Shown piece by piece: positions 1-7,836 of a DNA stretch of 64,000 nt. Source of the stretch: Enterobacter kobei (GTDB lineage Bacteria > Pseudomonadota > Gammaproteobacteria > Enterobacterales > Enterobacteriaceae); NCBI RefSeq assembly GCF_001729765.1, contig NZ_CP017181.1, forward strand, positions 2,480,001-2,544,000, in the 5' to 3' direction. The notes below the pieces were generated by a model. It had not been told where the DNA came from. It worked only from the letters and a program-made list of their open reading frames with translations, and did no database searches. Position numbers and translations under genes: made by a program. The first letter of the stretch is position 1. The number at the start of each line of letters is the position of its first letter.

Positions 1-443
1 TCGATCAGCAGTTTGCTGAGAACTGGAAACTGAAAATGGCGTGGACGTACCTGGACGCCACCTACCGCACCAACGTCTGCGGCGATGCCGACTGTAATGG
101 CAACCGTATGCCGGGCATTGCCCGCAATATGGGCTTCGCGTCGTTTGGCTGGCAGCCAGAAGAAGGCTGGTACGCGGGTTCTGACGTGCGCTATATGAGC
201 GACATCATGGCTGATGACGAAAACACGGCGAAAGCGCCGTCGTACACGGTGGTTGGGCTCAATACCGGGTATAAATTTAACTATGGCAACTGGGGGATGG
301 ACGTCTTTGGCCGCGTAGATAACCTGTTCGACAAAGAGTATGTCGGCTCCGTTATTGTTAACGAATCGAACGGGCGTTATTACGAGCCCGCACCTGGCCG
401 TAACTACGGTGTTGGTCTGTCGGTCTCTTATCGCTTCGAGTGA
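1..443 (+). CDS. pqqU: TonB-dependent outer-membrane receptor PqqU (YncD), C-terminal part
   Basis: The reading frame is open from the left edge and ends at TGA 441-443, so only about the last 146 residues are present. They show the final beta-strands of a TonB-dependent receptor: alternating aromatic strands, a VDNLFDKEYVG segment typical of the family, and a terminal SYRFE ending in the C-terminal region expected of a beta-barrel. PqqU takes up pyrroloquinoline quinone across the outer membrane with TonB energy. The identity rests largely on context: mcbR and curA follow in the same order as in E. coli K-12. The plug domain and TonB box lie outside the window. Confidence 0.8.
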   Translation, partial: DQQFAENWKLKMAWTYLDATYRTNVCGDADCNGNRMPGIARNMGFASFGWQPEEGWYAGSDVRYMSDIMADDENTAKAPSYTVVGLNTGYKFNYGNWGMDVFGRVDNLFDKEYVGSVIVNESNGRYYEPAPGRNYGVGLSVSYRFE

Positions 444-480
444 GAAAAAAAGTAAAGTTTATTTTATAAATGAAATAATG

Positions 481-507
481 CTCCTGATGGCAATAAGCCA
501 TCAGGAG
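481..507 (+). terminator. Intrinsic terminator downstream of pqqU
   Basis: Perfect 11-bp stem CTCCTGATGGC / GCCATCAGGAG with a five-base loop, 38 bases after the pqqU stop. The T-tract after it is weak (TTATT). It lies between two convergent genes and may serve both pqqU and mcbR. Confidence 0.65.
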
Positions 508-563
508 TTATTCACAAGATAAATAATTAGGTGCGGGATATAGTCGCTCTGCTAAATAATCTC

Positions 564-1232
564 TTAGTTAAAATATTGTCGCTGTAAAAGCGTATTCGCT
601 TCATCAATCAACTTATCAATCGCCTTCTGGCTGGCATCAACATCTCTTCTCTCAAGGGCTGAAAGCAGCTCGTCGTAGTGATAAGTCGACACTTTGATGT
701 CATCAAGCTCACGGTGAAGATAGTTAATACACGGGCCGATGCGCACCCATAGCTGTTCAATCAACGCATTCAGCGTCGGCATTTCGGCATACTGATAAAG
801 CGTAAACCGGAAAACGCGATTCGCATGCAGCGCCTGCTGGACGTTCCCGTTGCGCATGGCCTCATGAAATACGTCCGACAATTTGCGCAACGTCTCCAGC
901 TTTTGCTCAGACATATTCTGGCAGGCCGCGGCGACTGCCATGGGCTCAAGCTGTTTGCGAATGGCGTTAATTTCGTTATAACGATCCAGCGTGACCTCTG
1001 GCACCAGAAAGGCCTGCGCGGGCGTAGCGTGTAACGCCCCTGCCGACACCAGACGCAGCAGCGCTTCGCGGACCGGCGTAATACTGGTTCCCAATTTATC
1101 GGCAATCTCTTTCGTAATCAGCCGTGCGCCAGGTTTGAGGGAGCCTGTAATTAATGCTCCTTTCAAACTGAGTTCAACTTGCATGGTAAGACTGATCCTT
1201 TGGGCTTTTTCTAAGTGATCCAAATCAAGCAT
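564..1232 (-). CDS. mcbR: GntR/FadR-family transcriptional regulator McbR (YncC)
   Basis: 222-residue regulator with an N-terminal winged helix (residues about 10-75, with the GntR signature SITPVREALLRLVS) followed by an all-helical FCD effector domain. It resembles E. coli McbR closely (LKPGARLITK, VREALLRLVS, EQLWVR-GP). In E. coli McbR represses mcbA and affects biofilm and colanic-acid traits. The ATG at 1232 is chosen because an AGGA lies eight bases upstream; a TTG two codons earlier gives a longer frame with no ribosome site. It is convergent with pqqU and has its own 250-bp upstream region. Confidence 0.88.
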   Translation of the reverse strand: MLDLDHLEKAQRISLTMQVELSLKGALITGSLKPGARLITKEIADKLGTSITPVREALLRLVSAGALHATPAQAFLVPEVTLDRYNEINAIRKQLEPMAVAAACQNMSEQKLETLRKLSDVFHEAMRNGNVQQALHANRVFRFTLYQYAEMPTLNALIEQLWVRIGPCINYLHRELDDIKVSTYHYDELLSALERRDVDASQKAIDKLIDEANTLLQRQYFN

Positions 1233-1460
1233 GTTCAATTCCTGTAGCTAAAACTTAATGCTATTTTTAAGCGTCGGTTTAATAAAACGACGCTGCTTCG
1301 ATATATCCTGTATCGTCATGCCTGGTGGTGGGAAGTACGTAAAAACAGCAAAAAAAGCAAACTGTGATTTTTTATCGGCTCCGGGCGCATCCGGGATGAT
1401 GGCGCGAAAAACCATGTCCGTTAATTAAAGACAATATATCGTATCTTCACAAATAAATAT

Positions 1461-1476
1461 GGCGGGAAACCCCGCC
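1461..1476 (-). terminator. Terminator of curA
   Basis: On the minus strand a GGCGGG/CCCGCC hairpin with a four-base loop lies ten bases after the curA stop and is followed by ATATTTATTT. It suits the end of the curA transcript. Confidence 0.55.
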
Positions 1477-1486
1477 ATCATGCTTT

Positions 1487-2527
1487 TTATTTATTGTCAC
1501 CCGCGACGCGAATCACGACTTTGCCGAAATTTCGACCTTCCAGCAGGCCAATCAGCGCCTCGGGCGCGTTCTCCAGCCCATCCGTGACCTGTTCACGATA
1601 GTGAATTTTACCTTCCTGCACCCAGCGCCCCATCTCGTCCTGGAACGCCTTAATGTGGTGGCCATAGTCCTGAGCGATAATGAACCCCTGCATCCGAATA
1701 CGTTTCTTCAGAATGGTGCCCATCAGCAGCGGCAAGCGATCCGGTCCTTCAGGCAAGCCCGTCGCATTGTAGCCACTCACCAGGCCGCAAACCGGCACGC
1801 GCGCAGAGGTATTCAGTAGCGGCAGTACGGCGTCAAAGACTTTCCCCCCGACGTTTTCATAATAGACATCAATCCCTTTCGGGCAGGCGTGCTTCAGCTG
1901 GTCAGCAAAATCCACCGCGTGGTGATCGAGACACTGATCAAACCCAAGAACATCAACGGCATGACGGCACTTTTCTGCCCCACCGGCAACGCCCACTACC
2001 CGGCAACCTTTGATTTTGCCAATCTGCCCAACGGTGGCGCCAACCGGACCTGTCGCCGCAGCGACCACCAGCGTTTCACCCGCTTTCGGTTGTCCAATAT
2101 CCAGTAACCCCATATAGGCGGTAAAACCAGGCATACCCAGAATACCCAGCGACCAGGAAGGATGAGACGGATTGTCTCCCAGCTTGACCAGGCCGCTGCC
2201 GTCCGAAAGTTCATATTCCTGCCAGCCGCTGTAGCCCAGCACCCATTCACCGGGTTTGAAATCGGGATGGTTTGACTGCTCAACGCGGCTGACCGTTCCC
2301 CCAACCATTACGGCACCCACCTCTACCGGAGGGGAATAGGATGGCGCATCGCTCATGCGACCCCGCATATACGGATCCAGCGACAGCCAGACGGTACGAA
2401 GCAACAGCTGCCCCTCAACGGGCGTGGGAACAGGTTGTGTTTCCAGACGAAAATTTTCCGCGACCGGCGCGCCCTGTGGACGAGAAGCCAGCACCCAGCG
2501 GCGATTTTGCGAAACAGCGTGATTCAT
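1487..2527 (-). CDS. curA: NADPH-dependent curcumin/dihydrocurcumin reductase family protein CurA (YncB)
   Basis: 346-residue zinc-independent medium-chain dehydrogenase/reductase. Visible are the N-terminal segment SLDPYMRGRM typical of the prostaglandin/leukotriene reductase branch, the nucleotide-binding AATGPVGATVGQIGK near residue 160, and a tail ending LEGRNFGKVVIRV. Family members reduce carbon-carbon double bonds conjugated to a carbonyl, using NADPH in the cytosol; E. coli CurA reduces curcumin. AGGAG precedes the start. The gene follows the XRE-cupin regulator by 63 bases on the same strand, so the two could be cotranscribed. In K-12 curA lies between mcbR and mnaT, without that regulator. 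Confidence 0.88.
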   Translation of the reverse strand: MNHAVSQNRRWVLASRPQGAPVAENFRLETQPVPTPVEGQLLLRTVWLSLDPYMRGRMSDAPSYSPPVEVGAVMVGGTVSRVEQSNHPDFKPGEWVLGYSGWQEYELSDGSGLVKLGDNPSHPSWSLGILGMPGFTAYMGLLDIGQPKAGETLVVAAATGPVGATVGQIGKIKGCRVVGVAGGAEKCRHAVDVLGFDQCLDHHAVDFADQLKHACPKGIDVYYENVGGKVFDAVLPLLNTSARVPVCGLVSGYNATGLPEGPDRLPLLMGTILKKRIRMQGFIIAQDYGHHIKAFQDEMGRWVQEGKIHYREQVTDGLENAPEALIGLLEGRNFGKVVIRVAGDNK

Positions 2528-2590
2528 CAGGATCTCCTTCTGCTACAAATGTCATTACAGCCTGGCTCATGAACGGCGTTATCGCTTCCT

Positions 2591-3166
2591 TTACGAGCCC
2601 GACTGGTTAAGCCGTACAACCAGATAGACACAGCTTTCATTCGTTTCGTTGATGAAACGGCAGTCATTTGGCGGCCCAAGTTCAAGACAGTCACCGGCCT
2701 GCATCTCGTGGCGTGTGTCGCCTTCCTGAAACACCAGCTCGCCGGACTGCAGCCAGATGAGCTGACGAGCCAGCGCGTAAGACGATGCGGGCATCGGCAC
2801 ATCGCTCCCGGCAGGCAGTTCTACCTGAACAAGGTCGATGGGCAGATCGGTACGGGGAGAAACATGACGGCGGAGATAGTGCGTTTGCGGGTCGCGCCAG
2901 ACAGGCTGGTTGGCAAGGCGCAGGAGTTTACCTTCCTGCATCTCCGCGCGTGCAATCAGCGTGGACATGCTGATGCCAAACGCGCCGGACAGGCGGGCAA
3001 GAAGAGTCGCTGTCGGGCTGCTGTCTCCGCGCTCAATTTTGTGGATCATCGCGCGCGAGACCCCTGCCCGGTCAGCCAGCTCGCTCAGGGACCATCCGCG
3101 GGACTCGCGTTCAAGACGAATTCTTGCACTAATTCGTTGATTCATTGTGTCTGTTATTGTGTTCAT
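2591..3166 (-). CDS. XRE-family regulator with C-terminal cupin domain
   Basis: 191 residues: helix-turn-helix at about 15-65 (GWSLSELADRAGVSRAMIHKIERG), then a cupin/RmlC-type beta-barrel at about 110-185. This layout is shared with SutR (YdcN), PuuR and similar sensors, where the cupin binds a small ligand or metal. The gene diverges from mnaT-ydcZ and lies upstream of curA, so it probably controls its neighbours. The ACTATAGT element lies only a few bases upstream of this ATG, so the mRNA would be nearly leaderless or start at the internal ATG at 3145. No ligand can be inferred. Confidence 0.8.
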   Translation of the reverse strand: MNTITDTMNQRISARIRLERESRGWSLSELADRAGVSRAMIHKIERGDSSPTATLLARLSGAFGISMSTLIARAEMQEGKLLRLANQPVWRDPQTHYLRRHVSPRTDLPIDLVQVELPAGSDVPMPASSYALARQLIWLQSGELVFQEGDTRHEMQAGDCLELGPPNDCRFINETNESCVYLVVRLNQSGS

Positions 3167-3171
3167 GACGT

Positions 3172-3187
3172 CATACTATAGTGTATG
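3172..3187. promoter_or_regulatory. Putative operator, copy 1 (ACTATAGT within a CATAC/GTATG inverted repeat)
   Basis: The perfect 8-bp palindrome ACTATAGT (3175-3182) sits between CATAC and GTATG arms immediately upstream of the XRE-cupin start. The same eleven bases, ATACTATAGTG, recur at 3281-3291 on the other side of the divergent promoter region. Such a pair is what a self-regulating divergent repressor would leave; binding is inferred. Confidence 0.45.
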
Positions 3188-3280
3188 AATGGCATTTCAA
3201 TGGGGTTCTGATAACAAAAAATAGGGCTTATGGCGTAGCGCCCGGACGATGCAGTTGTGTAATATCGTATCTACAACGTA

Positions 3281-3291
3281 ATACTATAGTG
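3281..3291. promoter_or_regulatory. Putative operator, copy 2 (ATACTATAGTG)
   Basis: Second copy of ATACTATAGTG, 108 bases from the first and 22 bases before the mnaT start. The TACTAT within it could also serve as a -10 element for mnaT, so repressor binding here would block transcription. Confidence 0.42.
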
Positions 3292-3313
3292 AACAACACA
3301 CAGAGGGAACATC

Positions 3314-3832
3314 ATGATCGTTCGTCATGCCTGCAAAGAAGACTGCGCTGCGATAGGAGAGATCTATAACCACGCGGTGCTGCACACTGCCGCGATCTGG
3401 AACGATAAAACCGTCGATACCAATAACCGTATCGCGTGGTTTGAGGCTCGTACACTTGCAGGCTATCCGGTTCTGGTGAGCGAGGAAAATGGTGTGATTA
3501 CCGGATACGCCTCTTTCGGTGACTGGCGAGCCTTTGATGGTTTCCGCCATACGGTAGAACATTCGGTCTATGTCCATCCGGATCATCAGGGCAAGGGGAT
3601 TGGCCGCACGTTGATGAAAGCGCTGATTAACGAGGCCCGCACCCTCGGTAAACATGTGATGGTGGCCGGTATTGAAGCGCAAAATCAGGCCTCCATTCAC
3701 CTTCATGAAACCCTCGGTTTCGTGACTACCGGACAAATGCCGCAGGTGGGAACCAAGTTTGGCCGGTGGCTGGACTTAATCTTTATGCAGCTGCAGCTTG
3801 ACGAGCGCAGCGACCCGGACGCTATTCCATGA
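3314..3832 (+). CDS. mnaT: GNAT N-acetyltransferase MnaT (YncA)
   Basis: 172 residues, nearly colinear with E. coli MnaT, which acetylates methionine analogues (sulfoximine, sulfone) and phosphinothricin-like compounds with acetyl-CoA. The acetyl-CoA pyrophosphate loop HPDHQGKGIGRTLM lies near residue 92, and the family ending VGTKFGRWLDLIFMQLQLDE is intact. AGAGGGA precedes the ATG. The stop overlaps the ydcZ start in ATGA, so the two are translationally coupled. Control by the divergent XRE-cupin regulator is likely from position. Confidence 0.93.
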   Translation: MIVRHACKEDCAAIGEIYNHAVLHTAAIWNDKTVDTNNRIAWFEARTLAGYPVLVSEENGVITGYASFGDWRAFDGFRHTVEHSVYVHPDHQGKGIGRTLMKALINEARTLGKHVMVAGIEAQNQASIHLHETLGFVTTGQMPQVGTKFGRWLDLIFMQLQLDERSDPDAIP

Positions 3833-4278
3833 ATCAATCACTGACGCTGGCATTTCTGGTGGCGGCGGGGATCGGTCTGGTGGTACAGAATACCTTGATG
3901 GTGCGCATCACCCAATCCTCCTCCACCATTCTGATCGCGATGCTGCTCAACTCGCTGGTCGGCATCGTGCTGTTTGTCAGCATTCTGCTGCTGAAACAGG
4001 GCGTCGCCGGGTTTAGCGAGCTGGCCGCAACGGTGCGCTGGTGGACGCTTATTCCGGGACTGCTGGGTTCGTTTTTCGTCTTTGCCAGTATCAGCGGATA
4101 TCAGAACGTTGGCGCAGCGACCACCATCGCCGTACTGGTGGCCAGCCAGCTGATCGGTGGGCTGGTGATGGACGTTCTGAGAAGCCATGGCGTTCCACTC
4201 CGCGCCCTGGCAGGCCCGGTGTGCGGTGCGGTGATGCTGGTTGTCGGGGCCTGGCTGGTCGCACGACGCCAGTTTTGA
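3829..4278 (+). CDS. ydcZ: YdcZ, DMT-type (DUF606) inner-membrane protein
   Basis: 149 residues with about five hydrophobic helices and almost no soluble part, the size of E. coli YdcZ. The DUF606 family belongs to the drug/metabolite transporter superfamily; substrate and direction are unknown. Coupling to mnaT by a four-base overlap suggests a shared role, perhaps export of acetylated analogues (inference). The stop lies two bases from the convergent ydcY stop. Confidence 0.85.
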   Translation: MNQSLTLAFLVAAGIGLVVQNTLMVRITQSSSTILIAMLLNSLVGIVLFVSILLLKQGVAGFSELAATVRWWTLIPGLLGSFFVFASISGYQNVGAATTIAVLVASQLIGGLVMDVLRSHGVPLRALAGPVCGAVMLVVGAWLVARRQF

Positions 4279-4280
4279 GG

Positions 4281-4514
4281 CTACAGAATCGTGCCGCCTT
4301 TGGTCAGCTGTTCCTGCCGCGCGTCCATTTCTTCTTTATGCTGCTTACCGTGATGCGAAATCGCGGTACGCAGACGTTGCTGCTGGGTATAGCGTTCTTC
4401 CCGGCTGAGCTCGGCATCATCGCTCAGTTCAATCAGCAGTTCGTTCATATGGGCAATCACGCTCTCGTCGATGGCGGCATCCACGCGGGCGATCACGTCG
4501 TTTAAATGTGACAT
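4281..4514 (-). CDS. ydcY: YdcY, small conserved DUF2526 protein
   Basis: 77 residues, charged and helical, ending in HKEEMDARQEQLTKGGTIL as in E. coli YdcY. No enzyme motif or membrane segment is seen; function unknown. The ATG at 4514 is chosen over a GTG two codons upstream because GGAGG lies seven or eight bases before it and the length then equals the K-12 protein. Tail-to-tail with ydcZ. In K-12 the next gene upstream is ortT; here the accessory block intervenes. Confidence 0.9.
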   Translation of the reverse strand: MSHLNDVIARVDAAIDESVIAHMNELLIELSDDAELSREERYTQQQRLRTAISHHGKQHKEEMDARQEQLTKGGTIL

Positions 4515-4531
4515 TGTCACTCCTCCTCACG

Positions 4532-4605
4532 TGCCCGGTGGCGCTACGCTTACCGGGCCTACGGGTGCAAAATGTAGGCCGGGTAAGGGGTACCCGCCAC
4601 CCGGC
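4532..4605. repeat. Pair of REP-type palindromes (BIME-like)
   Basis: Two inverted units: GCCCGGTGGCGCTACGCTTA-type at 4532-4562 and GTAGGCCGGGTAAGG-type at 4574-4605, arranged head-to-tail. They match the extragenic palindromes common in Enterobacter and lie between ydcY and the DppA-like gene. A related pair lies at 13001-13099. Confidence 0.75.
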
Positions 4606-4615
4606 AATAAAATGC

Positions 4616-6214
4616 TTAGTTCAGCTTCGCTTTTGAAAAATCACTGCCCATCAGGCTCACGCTGTACCCGGTCACGTTGCTGCGGGTCGCATAGAACGTT
4701 TTGCCGTTTGCCAGTGCGATCCACGGCGCCTGCTGGTAGAAAATCTCCTGCGCCTGGCCATAGAGCTTCGCACGCTCAGCCGGATTGCTGGTCAGCTTCG
4801 CTTTTTGTACCAGGGAATCATAATCTTTATCGCACCAGCGTGCGGCATTTGACCCGGTTTTAATGCTGTTGCAGCCCAGCAGCACATCGGCAAAATTGTC
4901 CGGGTCACCGTTATCGGACATCCAGCCAAACAGTGCGGAATCATGTTCGCCTTTACGCATTCCGGAGAGATATTCGCCCCACTCGTAAGAGACGATTTTT
5001 GCCTTTACGCCCACCTTCGCCCAGTCGCTCTGGATCATCTCCGCAATGCGACGCGAGTTTGGATTATACGGACGCTGAACCGGCATTGACCATAGCGTAA
5101 CGTCTGCGCCCTTCTCCAGCCCGGCCTGCTTCAGCAGCGCTTTCGCTTTTTCCGGATCGTAGCTGTAATCCTTCAGCTCGTTATTAAAGCCCATCATATT
5201 GGGTGGGATCGGCGATTTTGCCACCGTCCCCGACCCCATAAAGACCGCGTTAACGATAGCCTTTTTGTCGGTCGCGTAGTTCAGCGCCTGGCGCACCAGC
5301 ACGTTATCAAACGGTTTTTTCTCGGTGTTAAACGCCAGATAGCCGACGTTCAGCGCATCAACCGAGTGCAGCGTCAGGTCTTTGTTCTTCTTAATCACCT
5401 CAAACTGCACCGGAGACGGCGCGGGTATAATCTGGCATTCGTTGGTCTGCAGTTTCGCCAGACGCGTCTCCACATTTGGCGTGATGGAGAAGATCAGATG
5501 TTTGGTCGGCACCTCGCCATCCCAGTAGTTCGGATTAGCGACGTAGCGGATCAGTGAATCCACTTTGTACTGCTGCAGCACATAAGGACCGGTACCGATC
5601 GGCCAGGTGTCCACGTTTTCAGGCGTACCTTTTTTCAGCATCGCATCGGCGTATTCTGCGGAGAGAATCGAGGCAAAATCCATCCCCCAGTCGGCCAGGA
5701 ACGCGGCGTTGGGTTCACTCAGGGTGAACTGAACGTGGTAATCGTCGACTTTTTTGACGTCCTGAATCAGCTTATCAAGACCCACGTCGTTAAAGTATTC
5801 ATAGTTACCCTGGGACACGTTGTGGTACGGATGCTTAGGGTCTTTCTGACGCATAACCGAGAAAATAACGTCATCGGCGTTAAAGTCGCGGGTCGGCTTG
5901 AAGTATTTGTTGCTGTTGAACTTCACCCCTTTGCGCAGGGTAAAGGTATAGGTCTTACCGTCCGGTGAAATCGTCCAGGATTCCGCCAGCGACGGAACCG
6001 GCGTGTTTTTCACCGGGTCGAAATTGATCAGGCGGTTGTACAGTACCTGAGAACTGGCGACAAAAGAGGGGCCGGAACTGGCGATTTGCGGGTTGAACGA
6101 CTCGGGTGACGCTTCAGAACAGTAAATTAAGGTGTCGTTGTTTGCCGCCCACGCGGCACCGGCTGGTAAAAGCGCGCTCAGCGCAAGGGCGAGCAGTGTT
6201 TTCCCTGTAGACAT
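4616..6214 (-). CDS. Periplasmic peptide-binding protein of ABC family 5, DppA-like
   Basis: 532 residues. A signal peptide at 1-23 ends ALLPAGAAWA-AN, followed by a mature protein very like DppA (LIYCSEASPESFNPQ, IGTGPYVLQQY, MPVQRPYNPNSRRIAEMIQ, NGDPDNFADVLLGC). DppA-type proteins deliver peptides or heme to an inner-membrane permease. No permease or ATPase genes are beside it, so it would rely on a distant transporter or act as a sensor. The ATG at 6214 gives the proper signal sequence; an upstream in-frame ATG at 6292 adds 26 unlikely residues. It diverges from srfA across 283 bases. Confidence 0.85.
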   Translation of the reverse strand: MSTGKTLLALALSALLPAGAAWAANNDTLIYCSEASPESFNPQIASSGPSFVASSQVLYNRLINFDPVKNTPVPSLAESWTISPDGKTYTFTLRKGVKFNSNKYFKPTRDFNADDVIFSVMRQKDPKHPYHNVSQGNYEYFNDVGLDKLIQDVKKVDDYHVQFTLSEPNAAFLADWGMDFASILSAEYADAMLKKGTPENVDTWPIGTGPYVLQQYKVDSLIRYVANPNYWDGEVPTKHLIFSITPNVETRLAKLQTNECQIIPAPSPVQFEVIKKNKDLTLHSVDALNVGYLAFNTEKKPFDNVLVRQALNYATDKKAIVNAVFMGSGTVAKSPIPPNMMGFNNELKDYSYDPEKAKALLKQAGLEKGADVTLWSMPVQRPYNPNSRRIAEMIQSDWAKVGVKAKIVSYEWGEYLSGMRKGEHDSALFGWMSDNGDPDNFADVLLGCNSIKTGSNAARWCDKDYDSLVQKAKLTSNPAERAKLYGQAQEIFYQQAPWIALANGKTFYATRSNVTGYSVSLMGSDFSKAKLN

Positions 6215-6497
6215 GGTTATAACCCTGACAGTTTTATTATATAGGACAGTAATAACAGCACAGCCGTTATGACCTGGCAAATAACGAAACACTATCAGGT
6301 TATTCTAAAGCCGCGTTTTTTGCTGGTTTTACGGTCAGCATCCGAAAAGATGATTTGCCTTAAGTGCCATTATCCGTCAAGCACAACCGTCACTTTCTAT
6401 GCCGCAAGAAATCGGCCCTTTTAGCGTCTCTTCCTCCGTTTGTTTTCTTCCTCGTTTCGTTAAAGTAACGGTGTGAAGAAGTATATGGGATCAAATC

Positions 6498-7832
6498 GTG
6501 GCTAAAACTCTTTTACGCAGCGGTAACCTGGATGATTTTCAGGCCGTGGGCGGCGGCGGACAAGCCGTTTTTGAATCAGCGTTACAAATTCGGGAAGCGC
6601 TCCGGTTGCGCAAACAACAGGCTATCGTTGACTGTCTGGCGATTCCGCAGGTCAACGACAGCGGCGACCGCGTGGACTGGTACTCCCCGGTGGAGGGAAA
6701 CGTCACCAGCTGGAAAGCGGCTGATGAGGACGACCGCTATCGCGCCCTGCGCTATCTGGAAAACACCCTTGCGAGCGTAGAGTCGTTAAGCAAGAAATGC
6801 CTTCAGTCGCCGAAAACAGCGCAACAGCTCTTCGGCTCGCTGCTGTCGAAAGCATTTCAGTTCCCTGGGGAAAATTTCGTTTTTCTCGTCGACGGAAAAC
6901 CGATCCTGTGCTTCTGGGGTTTTGTAAACCTGAATGAAAATGCGCGTGACGATGTCCTCGACTGCCTGCGTGAATCGCTGATCCCTGAGCCCGCCCCTGT
7001 TGTGATTGAAGATCCTGAGCCCGAGCCCGAGCGGGTGCCCGAACCGGCCATCACCTTTGAAAAAGCTGACGAGCCGCTGATTGCCCCGGTCGCCGCGATA
7101 CGGATTACGCCGGAAGACCTGTATGCGCCCGAGTCCGCACCGGTTGTTGCGCAACCTGCGCCTGAACCCGCACCTGTCGTCATCACGAAGAAGCGTCGCG
7201 TTCCCCTTTGGACGCTGCCTGTCGCGGCGGTGATCGTTGCCGCTATTGCCGCCCCGCTGATGTGGCCAAAACCGGCCCCTTCTGCAGAGACCGCGCCTGC
7301 GCCGGTCCCTGAGCCCGTGGCTATCGCCCCAAAACCGATCAAAGCCGTTGAGCCACTGGCGATGAATTTACCCCTGCACCAGGCTGAGGTGGTGGTGAGC
7401 AAAGAAAAAGAGCCTGAACCCGCTCCCGTGGTGATTGTCGCGATCCCGAAAGATGCCATGGTAATGGAGGCCGGTCAGGTGAAAGCCGGATCGACACGCT
7501 TCCTGAACGGTACCTGGCGCGCGATTCTCGACGTGAAAGACCCGGTCACCGGCAAGCCACCGTCAATGCGCTATCAAATCCAGAACAATAAAGGTTTCGT
7601 CCGCATAGTCCATGGCGACAATATTGTCTGCCGCGCGGAGATCTTCTCCGGGCTACACAGCAATGGTGAGCTGATGATCAAGAGTCGCGGCACGGCCCGC
7701 TGCACCGACGGTTCCCGCTACCCGATGCCGGAAGTCGCCTGTAAAGCCGGCACCAGCGATATCGCAGAATGTCGCGCCCGTTATGATGCCAACACCGTCG
7801 TCCCCCTGACGTTCAAGAAAGCAGGTGCCTGA
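6498..7832 (+). CDS. srfA: SrfA family membrane-anchored protein
   Basis: 444 residues. A soluble N-terminal domain (1-165) is followed by a Pro/Glu-rich linker with repeated PEPAPVV, a basic KKRRVP stop, one membrane helix at about 236-255, a second Pro-rich linker, and a C-terminal domain (about 330-444) with four cysteines (NIVCRA, ARCTDG, VACKAG, AECRAR). The topology should be N-in, C-out, with possible disulfides in the periplasm. Start is GTG. Homologues head the srfABC operons of Salmonella and insect-associated Enterobacterales, described as virulence factors; the molecular role is unsettled. The stop lies four bases before the srfB ATG. Confidence 0.82.
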   Translation: MAKTLLRSGNLDDFQAVGGGGQAVFESALQIREALRLRKQQAIVDCLAIPQVNDSGDRVDWYSPVEGNVTSWKAADEDDRYRALRYLENTLASVESLSKKCLQSPKTAQQLFGSLLSKAFQFPGENFVFLVDGKPILCFWGFVNLNENARDDVLDCLRESLIPEPAPVVIEDPEPEPERVPEPAITFEKADEPLIAPVAAIRITPEDLYAPESAPVVAQPAPEPAPVVITKKRRVPLWTLPVAAVIVAAIAAPLMWPKPAPSAETAPAPVPEPVAIAPKPIKAVEPLAMNLPLHQAEVVVSKEKEPEPAPVVIVAIPKDAMVMEAGQVKAGSTRFLNGTWRAILDVKDPVTGKPPSMRYQIQNNKGFVRIVHGDNIVCRAEIFSGLHSNGELMIKSRGTARCTDGSRYPMPEVACKAGTSDIAECRARYDANTVVPLTFKKAGA

Positions 7833-7836
7833 TCCT

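Noticed and set aside
6293..6497. Sigma-28 promoter upstream of srfA
   Set aside because: Flagellar control of srf genes is reported in relatives, but the only TAAAG and GCCG elements here are wrongly spaced.
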